NCBI GenBank assembly: GCA_002118135.1
Contig: BDIU01000190.1
Coordinates: 62,001-126,000 of the forward strand
Reading direction: 5' to 3'
DNA length: 64,000 bases
Source of the DNA: Trebouxia sp. TZW2008
Taxonomy: Eukaryota > Chlorophyta > Trebouxiophyceae > Trebouxiales > Trebouxiaceae
Below the pieces are notes generated by a model, which ran no database searches, was not told where the DNA came from, and was given only the letters and a program-made list of their open reading frames with translations. The position numbers and the translations under genes are program-made. Below are positions 34,301 to 45,476 of the stretch, in pieces; the first letter of the stretch is position 1, and the number at the start of each line of letters is the position of its first letter.

Positions 34301-37300
34301 TCCTGGGCTGCAGAGGTGATTTCTGTCCATCGCCTCATTACAAAGGTCAAGTAACGGCGTATCTTGTGGCAGTTGGGCAGTCAGTTGCATTTCAACTGGC
34401 AACTTTGCCCCACAATGGGCATTGACCCATCTTGCTGAGTGCAGCTCAAGAATGATGAACGACCTCCTCATGTAGTAACAATCTTGATGCAAGAGCTGAA
34501 CACCAACAATGAGGTTGACTGGGTGGAGCACTTGGTGGGCGAGATGGTGGAGGGTGTTCCAGAATATGCACACTCTGCAGAGGCCATGAACATCATGAAG
34601 GAGAGCTTGGCTCTCACCTGTCTTAGCGAGGAGTTTGTCAAGGAGCAGCTTGCGGTAGGTCAAACAAGCATCACACTGGCTGTGACAGTTACAGTTGACT
34701 TTGTTGCATGTTTTCCAGCCGCAAAATTTACCATGCAATGCGCATTGAATGCAGATCATCATCATCAAATGATGACCTGCAGACGACGCCTGTGCAGCAG
34801 CATAGCATCTGTGTGCACGTTTTCTAAGACATTCATCTGCATTGGCTTTTGCATCAGCTTGTCTTTGCGACGAGCTTAAGGCTCTGATGCTCAAGCTGTG
34901 GGCAGTCATATCAAGAGCACAGCAGCATGATATGTCTTGTCGAGAAGTGCTTTTGTGAGCATCAGATGTTGTCTAAATAGGGCTCAGAATGTCTTCTGTG
35001 CATACAGGCTTTGAAGGCTGGATTGCCTAGGAGCTCAAAGATCCAGTATGATGAGCCCATTTGGGCAGAGAGGAGGAAGAACCTTGCAGCAAAACAACCT
35101 GCAGGTGCTAATGGTGCTAATGGCAAGGCACATTCGGTTCAGAGCTCTGAAGAGTCCCCACGACAGAGCGAATCGATGTCTCAGGTGTGCAGATGATTTC
35201 ATTGCACAGGATGGCTGAAGCCATCTAACTGCATACTTTGCAGAAGCATTTACTGTTGTGCCAATGGGTCTGGCCAACTGAGGCATATCCACCAATGCAC
35301 ATGCTGCAAAGCAGTTGTGTTCTGCTGAACCAGCTGCTTTCATGCCTTGTGACCAGGTGAGGGTATGACAGTGCACAGTTGCCACATTGCTGCACCATGC
35401 ATCTCATGCAGTGCCATCATGCTGCTGCATCACATGTACTGCTGCTGTGTGCTGCATCACATGCACTGTTGCCTCTCTTCTGCATGGCAGTCATGGCTGC
35501 CATGCTATTGCATCACATGCACCACTGCTGTCCTGCTACACTGCTGCATGGCATTCAAGGCTGCTGCTGTCCTAACAGAACACCCGCTGCTGTACAGGAA
35601 GCTGCAGCGTCAAGCATGCCATCTGTACAGCAGATAGAGGCCAGTATGCTGCAGCAGAACGCCCCAGCCTCACCGGCGCCATCACTGCAGCAGGTGCAGG
35701 CTGAGCAGGCAGCAGAGCAGCTGCTGCAGGGGCAGCATCAGCAGCCTTCCAGACCCCCGTCTACTTCTGGGTCTGTTGATGCCACTCCTGGTGCTGCAGC
35801 TGCCAGAAGCGAGGCCTCGGCTGCAGCAGATGGGCCAAGCTCAAGCCAGGTAGGGACAGCAAGGAGCACCCTGCCTGTTGGGCCTGCGCTGCATGCTGTG
35901 TGGGGCCAAGCTGATCTTCAAGGTCTGCAGCATGCAAAGTGTTGTCTGTGTCTGTCGTAAGCGTACATGTTTTGCAGACTGAGCCGCAAATGCTGCTTTT
36001 TTGCATGCTCTTGACCCCATAAATGGTAGCAGACTGCTGTGTGTGGTGTGTTGTGCTGTGCCTTGTCCTTAATCCAGGTGCCTTTGTGTTGTTGCTAAGT
36101 CAGGCATTCAAGTAGTGCTTGCTCTGCCTCCAGGTGTCCAGTCACAACAGCCCGGCTGGCAATGCAAGCATCAGGAAGGTGCAGTATGCTGGCCCCTTGC
36201 CCAGCTACATCCCAGAAGATGAGCTGCAGAGGCTGCTCAACCAGTCAAATGCTGCAGCTGGAGGTCAAGCTGCTGCAGGGAAAGCAGCACCACCAGGCTT
36301 TGCTGGCAGTCCTGCGTTCCCCACCAGTCCAGCAAACGGGCAGACAGGGCTTTCAGACATACTGGCGCCTAGTCCCAACAGAGGCAGGCAGAGCTCTGGT
36401 GAGCATGCTTGCAACGTCAAAATCAAAAATTGCCTTGATGTGATGGCATCCGCAAGCAGCCCTTCACATGGCACTGGACAATGCCTGTTGGCATGCTGCG
36501 TCCCCATCCACTTGCATCTCCAGTCCTTGCAACAAGAGACAACCTTTCTCTTCACCGCAAACAGCCCCATGTTGGCATCACTTGCCATATTTGCTGAGAC
36601 ACGCATCGAGCATGCATGCACAACAGGCTGCACAGTTAGTGTTCACAAAATTGGCCTTTGCTGCAGATTGTCCTGCATTCAACCCCGTCTCAGGCAGCCC
36701 AGCTGCAACCTTGGCCTAAGTTGTCGTTACTATAATCATGCTTGCGTGGGTACGCGTGCAGCAGGCTGTAGCATCGATTTTCAGCTCAAATGTTCAGCTT
36801 TTGTTGCAGGTCCTCCTGCATACAACCCTGTATCGGCCAGCCCAGCTGTGGCCCCTGCCAGGCCCCGCTACAGCCTCTCACAGAGCCCAGAACGGCCCTC
36901 CACCTCCAGCTCCACAGCTGATGTACTGTCATTCCTGTACGATGCCCCTGGTCAGGCACAACAGCCTGCTGCGGCTGCGCCATCTGTTGCTGCTGCTGGT
37001 GGCCGCAAGGCGCCCCTGTATCAGCCTCCATCTCAGCCTCCCTTTGCTGAGGCATCTGGCATCAATGCATGGGCTTCGAAGGTAACGCTATCAACACCAT
37101 GCACGTGTCAGACGCTTACTCATCAGCCTCCCTGTACTGAAGTGCCTGCCGTCAATATGGCTCTCACAGTCTCAGCTGTTATTGTTATGCATGTCTGTAC
37201 GCCCAGCGCCACATTACTGGAGCATACTTGGCCTGCTATGCAAAAAGAAAAGCTTTGTGCACATCAGACCTTTCCTGATGGTTCTTGTTCTCAAATGCAA

Positions 37301-38545
37301 CGCCCTTAGCATGCAGCTGTTCTGAGCGGCAGGCCTTGAGGTCTGTGTGGCTGTTGTTGCCATGCATGCCTCAGGGTACTTGCCATACCTAGGCCAAAAC
37401 AATATCTATTCAAGCACAGAAATCCAGTTGATTTGAACTGGATGGCAGGGCCACAAATTTGTACTGAGCATGCTTTACAGGCAGAGCCAGCTTGATGTCA
37501 GGAACTTACGTTTCAGCATAGCAGTAATGCTGACAAGCGCGTATTCTGCAGGGTAGCAGCTCTGGCTACAGTCCTCAGTTGTCTCCCAGGGAGCAGGGCC
37601 ACCCCAAGCAAGCCCCCAGATACGCCCCTCCTTCCTTGCAGCGGCCTTACATGCCATATGCCCCTCCAACTGCAGCTGCCCAGCCAGGTAGGTAAACATA
37701 AGCTGAACAGCATTTGCTGCATGGCAAGACCCATCAGTGGTTTCTGCTGCACAGCAGCATCCATCAGTGAGAGCCACAACTGCAAGCTTCTGCTGCGCTT
37801 GAGATGCTCTGAGAGACAGTCTTAGACTGAAAGCATGCTGTTGCATCAGATTTCATGACGCAGCGTCAAGCACAAAGGATGGGTAGTTGTGACTGTACAG
37901 CGCAACAAGCGGCTTGTCCAGCAATGCAAAGCCAATTTACAACCACGATATCTGCCATGCATACTACAACATGTATACAGTAAGTACAGAGTTTTGGCTC
38001 TTGCAGTTGAGGAAGAAGTCAAGGATGAGGTCCTGGTGGCAGATGTAATTCCTCCTCTTCCTGCCCCTGACCCACCTGTCCCTAACCACAGAAGGGAGCA
38101 GCCGCTGTACAAGCCACCCATGGACAGGCACAATGCAAATCCATCGCCTAGGGGTGCTGCTGTCAACCACGCTTCCCACCAGCCATTGCCACGCTCTGAC
38201 AGCAACGATGCATGGGCATCAGAGGCACCCATTGCAGCAGGCCGAGCCTATGGGCAGGTCCCCTTTGCGCAGCAGAACAAGCAGCAGCTGCCAGTTCAGC
38301 AGAAGGCAGGAATCAAGACTGCAGGAGCAGGGCAGAGGGCACAATCAGGGCAAGGCAGAGGGCAGATCTCAGCGCCCAGGGCAGAGACAGCAAGTCAGCC
38401 CAGCAGAGCCCCACCTGCGTATGAGGCAGACACAAGTGCGCCTACTGATTGGACATGCCCCATTTGTACCTACCACCACCAGGATAAGGAAGCTGGCTTC
38501 CTTTCATGTGCCATCTGTGCTCACACCAGGGGAACACCAGTATAG
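31342..38545 (+). CDS. RING finger, RanBP2-type zinc finger and Pumilio-like repeat protein
   Basis: Seventeen exons: 31342-31521, 31593-31657, 31763-31850, 31931-32089, 32191-32332, 32555-32751, 32884-32953, 33091-33293, 33571-33759, 34013-34186, 34445-34654, 35008-35184, 35598-35849, 36134-36398, 36810-37081, 37552-37687, 38007-38545. They total 3318 nt, 1105 aa, phases closed. A C3HC4 RING uses C26, C29, C41, H43, C46, C49, C67 and C70. A RanBP2-like finger follows at about 130-152 (WHCSCGKTN...RCSSCNRPNP, first pair spaced C-x-C). Residues about 212-560 are helical repeats resembling Pumilio repeats (LLFHWYGNYTLQDLVEA, LHKQGTYALQKMLES, LVNGEPGIYVMGKLVEQL). Then comes a long Ala/Gln/Pro/Ser-rich region and a C-terminal RanBP2-type finger (WTCPICTYHHQ...LSCAICAHTRG). 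It is probably a ubiquitin ligase that binds RNA, by inference only. I know no named family with this order. The ATG at 31342 was chosen as the first in-frame Met before the RING. Confidence 0.82.
35390..35560 (+). repeat. GCTGCATCACATGCACTG intronic repeat
   Basis: Loose repeats of (T)GCTGCATCACATG(C/T)ACTG(C/T)TG occur at irregular spacing just upstream of exon 35598-35849. No exon similarity is seen. Confidence 0.65.
36660..36720 (+). repeat. Copy of RING-Pumilio exon 15 acceptor edge
   Basis: TGCAGATTGTCCTGCATTCAACCCCGTCTCAGGCAGCCC resembles the intact start at 36810 (GPPAYNPVSASPAVAP) and reads CPAFNPVSGSPAATLA before running into intron. It is a single decayed acceptor-side copy about 145 bp upstream. 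Confidence 0.82.
37110..37165 (+). repeat. Copy of RING-Pumilio exon 15 donor edge
   Basis: CATCAGCCTCCCTGTACTGAAGTGCCTGCCGTCAATATGGCT mirrors the end of the intact exon (QPPFAEASGINAWA), about 90 bp downstream of the donor at 37082, with substitutions. Confidence 0.75.
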
Positions 38546-39618
38546 GAAAAGTACAGTCCCTGCCCCTCAGATAGCTTTAGGACACACCATCCAGAACAGG
38601 GCTGCTTTGGCTTGTTTGCCTGTGCCTTGTTTTTACAGCTTAAGAAGTTGCATCTAGTTAGACAGGCTCGTCCCATTTGTTTCTCAAGACCAGCAGCCGA
38701 TACGTACTGCTCTCTGAAACAGAGTTTGCAGGTACCTGTGTGCATCAGAGGAGCGCTGCTGCTTGCAATTTGATACAGACTGGCATTCTGACTGCCTTGT
38801 GCTTGTTTGGCAACAGCATTGCTGCACGATGTCACCCTACTTATGGTGTAGTGCTGTCCGCAGTCAGTGCAAACTTGTGTTACAACCTTTTGAACACATG
38901 AGGCCTACTTGTAGCACACTTTCTGCTGCCGAAAGTTCACATCTGCGTAGTAACACTGCTACTGTGGCTGCTGTCGACTTGGAAAAGCCCTGCTAGCCAT
39001 GCCCTCTTTGCCAAGTGCTTTTTGTACACAGCAATACAAATGGCAGAGTCTCCACGGGTGTTGCGTTCATGGAGATGTCAAAATTGCAAGCCTCGTGTAT
39101 GCCGTCATGTTGCTGTTTGGCAGTGTCATGTATTGCTGCAAGATTGTTGTTTGTAGCAATTGCAAAGGCACAACTGAAGAGTGTTGCGTGGCATATTCCA
39201 CTCAGGATTAACCAACAGCTCCATATCAGTCATAGCACGAGTTGTAGATTCCTTCACCCTCACAAAGCAGCAGTCTTGAGCGCACCAAGAAAACGCATAT
39301 ATCGGGCAGAAGCTGCCATGCCGATGGCTGCATAGCCCTGCAGAATCGACAAGGGTCTGCGCAGGCTGACCACAGCCTCTGACATCCGGCTTGCGCGTGT
39401 TTGGTCTTGTTCTGTTGAGGCTCGTAAGGTGTGATCTTGCGCCTGCCGCAGTTGCATAAACCTTTCGCAAGTGTGCCCAGCACTTCACCGCATCAGCATT
39501 GTGGGCAATGCGATGAAGAAGTGCAGTTGATCTGCCCTTTCACACGTCGGAGCGCGAAACATGTGCAATTGCTGCTGACCTATCCTGCCCGTGCAGGTGT
39601 CAAGTCGCGCAAATAGAC
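38546..39618. other. Intergenic region between tandem plus-strand genes
   Basis: Contains the RING-Pumilio 3' UTR and the purple acid phosphatase promoter/5' UTR. No conserved reading frame or repeat was found; open frames here are short and composition-driven. Confidence 0.5.
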
Positions 39619-42600
39619 ATGGCGTTGCGCCGCAGCATGCTGCTGATGGCATGCGTTGCTTTTTGCATCGCTTCGGTCCATGCACAGCCCTCTGCTCAAC
39701 GCATCAACCCGAGCATCAAGCTAACGGTTAACACAACAACGATACTGTACTCCGGGCAGACCGTGCAGGTGGCTTCCCGCACTTGCCTCGTCATCATGTT
39801 GTGCACGGCTTCGCCGCGAACTTTCTCATCTGCTCAATGCTGTACCTTGCATGATGTCAGCGACTGAAGCTTGCATCACTACACCAGGCAAGCAGTGCAG
39901 TGCAGTGCAAAGCCATGTGCACTGCAAGCCCACACGGCTGCGCATCTCTCACAACCAGCAATGGCATATGTCTACTGCTTGTTGAGGGTCTCTGCTCTAG
40001 CTTGTGCAAGCAAGTAGTTTGTCTACAAGTCAGAGTCAGATGAGTCAACTGCAACAACGGTCGCTGCGCCAACGGAAGCGAAATGCATTTTCCTGTATCA
40101 CTCAAAGCATGTCAACCATGTTCTGTTCAGGTCTCATGGTCAGGAGTGCCAAACCCCACTGCAGCTGATGCTGTGGCATTAGTCATCCCCACCTCTTACG
40201 CTCCTGATGCCAATCTCAACAATACTGTGCCTTTAAAGTATCGCTGGGCACTGCAAACCAACCCTGACTATCTAACAACGGGCAGCGGCTCTACCACGTA
40301 AGCACCTTAGACTCATATCATACAATCATACCCTACCCAGCAGTGCGGTGTATGCATGACTAAGTGCAGTGTAGTGGCAGCCCCTGCACTTTGTAAGCAT
40401 TATGCACTTATGCCGTCTGAAAGTCACATCTGTCTGTGATCCAGCAGTGCAATGCATGCTGGAAGATTATCTGGCAACCTGCAGCCAGGCAACAACTTGC
40501 TATGCAAGTATCATGCATTCAGACCAGCACACATTATAACTGTATGTCACAATCAGCGCAGCTCATGTTTGCATGGCACTTGCATCGTCAACAGAGCACA
40601 ACTTGGTACAAAAGCAACTTATGTCGACTGCTGTGCTTGGACTCAGTGTGCCCTGTCAAATTGTTGTATCAACAGCTATAGTGCTAAACACTCTTTCTGT
40701 GCACCACACTACTCAGGGCGTTGTCAAGCTGTATATAATGATATACTGTTTTCTCTGTGCTCAGCTTCTGCTTAAACGCTGTTGATCCCAGCACTTATTC
40801 TCTTCCTGCTGTCTACAGGTTCAGGATCCTAAATCAGCGTGCTGACCCACACTTCCTCTTCTTTAGCAACATCACTCACAGCAAGAACTTCAGTGATGTT
40901 GATGTGGTTGCCAGAAGTGCCAACCTGACCATCAACAACTACAATGAGCCAGTCCAAGGACATCTGGCCTACACTGCTCATCAGGGGTAAGAGGGACTGA
41001 CTCTAGTCAATCTGCTTGTGTACTGATCAACATGTATGAAATGCATCTGTTGCTGGATTTTTCCCATGTTGCACATTTGGACGCTTGACTGGATTGCGAT
41101 GGATTTGGCTGAAATTGGCCAGCTCAGCATGGCAATATCTCAGGGCTGCTTCTGCCTACAAAGGCTTCAATCAAGACCTGAAGGGTCAGACCTGAAAATT
41201 CTTGTGAGCCGTGAGCATGGCAGCTGGTCAGCAGCTGCGCATGTGCAGAGAGATCTCAGTGGGTGACTACGTGTAGCACGCTGGCACCCCTACATTCATT
41301 CTCAAAGCCGTTCAAACCTGGTTAAGCTTGATCCAAATTGACATACATGAGCATGGCATTCAGTCATCAGCAGTACATGTGCAGGGAGATCTCACTGCAG
41401 CGGTCGACAACAATTGCTGGTATGCCTACCATTCATCACTGAAACTGTCTAGACCTGACTCACTAAACTAAAGCTGAGTCAGCAGCTATGCATTTGCAGG
41501 GAAATCTCAGTGCAATGGTTGACAAGGGATGCTGGTACGCCTACCGTGCATTACGGTCTGTCAGCCAGCAGTCTTACCACCACTGTTACCGGTAACACCA
41601 CCACTTACACAAGGCAGGACATGTGTGGGTCAGCAGCCAACACCTATGGCTGGATCGACCCAGGCACCATGAATAATGTCATCCTGACTAACCTCACACC
41701 ATCCACCACATACTACTACCAGTATGGAAACCCGGTGAGCTGCTCAATGCACAACATATCCTCTATCATGTTGCTTGTGTCCTCAGTTGCATGTATGCAC
41801 ATGCTTATACACTCTGTACAGATTCATGTGACATGTGTCGACACATACACAGATTGCATCAAGTGCACATGAAAATGTATACGGTATATATGTACATACA
41901 CACTGTATATACACACACAAATGCCATGTGCATACTGTCATAGTCATGCATGATGTATTGCTGCCCCAAGGGTGGACGCTCCATGTGACAACAGGTCATG
42001 TATCACATGTGTTCAAGACATCATTGCTGCTGTACGAAAGTTTGGCAGCTTCAGCTCAGTCGGGCATTTCTTGACCCAACCAGCAGTTGGACCTATCGGC
42101 AGTGTGTATGTGCTAGACACTGCTGACATGTGTCATGCTCTACAACTGCCCACAGCTTGCTGACACATAATCATAATAACGGGTTGACATGAAGTGCTTA
42201 TTGTGCAGAACTTTGGCAACTTCAGCTCAGTTGGGCACTTCTTGACTCCACCAGTGGTTGGGCCTACCAGCAGTGTGTATGTGCTAGACACTGCTGACAT
42301 GAGCCATGCTTCACAATTCGTCACAAACATTCAGTAGTATCATGTCTCCAGCTGCTGCTGACAATGAGTTTTCATGTACAGAACTTTGGCAACTTGAGCT
42401 CAGTTGGGCATTTCTTGATCTCACCGGCGATTGGACCTACCAGCATTGTGTACGTGCTAGACACTGCAGACATGGTCATGCTCTGTCATTACTCACCACT
42501 CCCGACTGCAAATGAAGGCAACTTCTGACACAGATGTTATTGTCTGCAGAACTTTGGCAACTTCAGCTCAGTTGGGCACTTCCTAACCCCACCAGCGGTT

Positions 42601-45418
42601 GGACCTACTAGCAGTGTGTACGTGCTAGACACTGCTGACATGGGTCATGCTGAGCCTGACGGCTCCAATGAATGGGAGGACGACCACAATGAGCGGCTCT
42701 ACAACGCACCAGGTATGCGTAGCAGAGTGAAAACATGTGCCTTCACTTAGTGTCTCTGGGCAAGCTTGTGAAAGTGTAGGTCTATCATAAGTGTATCACA
42801 CTCGCCGGCGTTGCTGCTCCCATTTCTGTCTGCAAAAGCTTGATCACATGTCTGTGATCGAGCAGTGCAACATGTACGAAGCAGCAAAGTGGAGGCCTTC
42901 TTGTGTTCACAAACACATGTCATGCTACACACACTGTTGATGATTGTGCATGTTTCATCATCATTGCTGGCATCGTGGTGTCTGTGCTAGGTGCTCAACA
43001 GGCACCAGAATGGGCTAAGCCACTCGAGTGTGATGCTTTGATTGAACAAGGCTGCAAGTGAAAGAAGGATGAAGCAATACTGACACACAGGGGTTTCAGC
43101 CAAGTCATTGTCCGGATGTATCAATTGTATGCTTGTATTGTTGGTTCCAAAGTCACAACTCCGCCTGTTGTCGGGGGGACCAGGTCTAGTCTAGCGGTGA
43201 TAGCACAGCCCGTATGTCCTAAGGTCTGGGACTGGGCAGATGTAGGAGGCTTGCAGGCAGCATTGCAGAGATTCTGTCCAGCATCACAAACAACTTGACT
43301 CAATTTGGTACCTGGCAGTTTCTCCCGTGATTCTGTCAATGTTTTGAAACTACCCAAGAGAATGGTGCTTGTGGGCACCTCAGTATTGCAACCACAGTGC
43401 AGGACAAATCCCGTCATCAGTCACCCTTGGATCACCTCATTGTGTTCTTGCAATCATTTCCTCGTAGGAATGGTGCTTGCAGGCAGCATTGCAGAGATTT
43501 TGTCCAGTATCACAAACCAGTACAACGGCAACGGACTGCAACAGGGCGCCAGCTTAGTCATCACCCGCATGCTTGAGGCAGAACTGAGCAACAACCCTGT
43601 ACTGCTTTGGATGAACGGCGATGTCAATTATGCAAGGTGAGCCCAATGACAGTGTATTGTTTTGAGGCCAAAACTTCAAGATAGCCCGCTGAATGCTCTG
43701 TCATTGTAATCTGAAGCAAAGCAATCATGATCAGTGTTGGTAACACTGATGCACGCAACAGTCATGCCAAAAGGGTTGCCGGACTTTGCAAAAGCAATAT
43801 GTGTGTTGAGCATTTGCGTGCTATATAGACGCAGCATGCACACAATGGAGCAGTTGTTGGAGGTGTTGAAAACCTAACATGCTTGCAAGTCACCAGAAAT
43901 GTAGTAGAACTTGTGAAAAAGGCTGACAAATGCAAATTTCAAGGCACTTCAGACCTAATTTAGCCATCAAATCCTGACATGAGGCATATCTTGCAGGGGC
44001 TTTGAAACCCAGTGGGATGTGGGCTTTGACCAGTACGAGACCATTTCCCGCCAAGTCCCGACCATGGTTGCGGAGGGAAACCATGAGACTGACTGGCCGG
44101 GAAGGCGCCCCATTGGCGCCAGTGACAGATTCGCCAACACTGCTACTGACTCAGGTGGGTTCAGAAGAAGAAGGCTTTACACCTGTACTCAGCCATCATG
44201 GCTTGTCATGGACATGCCAGGTGATCAGGTCTTGGACACCTACACGCATTGGCAGATGTTGACCCAGTTGACCTGTCTTGTTCTGGTGACATTGCTGCAG
44301 ATGCATCACATCACTTGGTATGACAATGACATGTACATTGACTGTATTTCAGGCAGACCTGATTACCTTAGCTCATGTCGCCATCATTGACATCAGCACC
44401 AGTATGTAGTGATGGCAGAATCCCAAAGTTGTAACAACCTGCTCGATATCTCTACACACATGCTACAAAGTTACGATCACATCGAGAGCCTGAAATCATC
44501 AATAATTGATGCTTTTGGTGATTCTGCCTTGCCTGTTCTGCTAAACATCATTGCTGGCAGGTCATGTGAATGTTCTAACACTGCATTTGTCCACAGGTGG
44601 TGAGTGTGGCATTGTGTTCTACAAGCGCTACCAAATGCCATCGGAGCACTTGAAACTGTGTTTTCCTTTGACGTGGGTCCAATCCACAACTTGATGTTCA
44701 GCACAGAGTTGTATTGCGTTGTACTGTTGTGCTGATGCCATGTTTGCCAAAAGGTGGTGAGTGTGGTATCGTGTTCTACAAGCGGTACCAAATGCCATCA
44801 GAGTATTTGAAGCTGTTGTACTCCTTTGATGTTGGTCCAATCCACAACTTGGTGTTCAGCACAGAGTCGTATTGCATTGTGCTGTTGTGCTCATGCCATG
44901 TTTGCTAACAGGTGGCGAGTGTGGTATTGTGTTCTACAAGCGCTACCAAATGTCGTGAGAACACTTGAAATTGTGGGTTTCCTTTGACGCCAGTCCAATC
45001 CGCAATTCCGTGCTCAGCACAGGCTTGTGTTGGGTTATGCTGTTGTGCTAATGCCCTGATTGCTCGCAGGTGGTGAGTGTGGTATTGTATTTTACAAGCG
45101 ATACCAAATGCCGTCAGAGTATTTGAAGCTGTGGTACTCCTTTGATGTTGGTCCAATCCACAACCTGGTGTTCAGCACAGAGCTCGATTACTCCAGAGGT
45201 TCTGAGCAGTTCAACTTCATCCTCAATGTAAGGCAATCCAAGCAACCTCACCATACGTACTTGTTTGTCAATGTTGCTTGGTCAGTCTGTCTGCCTGTCT
45301 GTCTCTCAGTGTTGCTTGATTGGTTTTCATGTCGACCTGTCTGTCCGTCTGTCTGTCCGCCTGTCTGCCTTTCTGCCTGTCTGTCTGTCCCTCTGTCTGT
45401 CCCTCCGTCCGTCCGTCC

Positions 45419-45476
<58 letters not shown>

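Noticed and set aside
35379..35960. 193-residue plus-strand frame in the RING-Pumilio gene
   Set aside because: Its first half is the GCTGCATCACATG intronic repeat. Only 35598-35849 belongs to the gene, joined by splicing.
41835..42163. Short plus-strand frames resembling an extra PAP exon
   Set aside because: They cover the most decayed exon 5 copy, which has lost its acceptor and frame.
43170..43240. tRNA-like GTCTAGTCTAGCGGTGATAGCAC fragment
   Set aside because: No acceptor stem, anticodon arm or T-arm could be paired around it.
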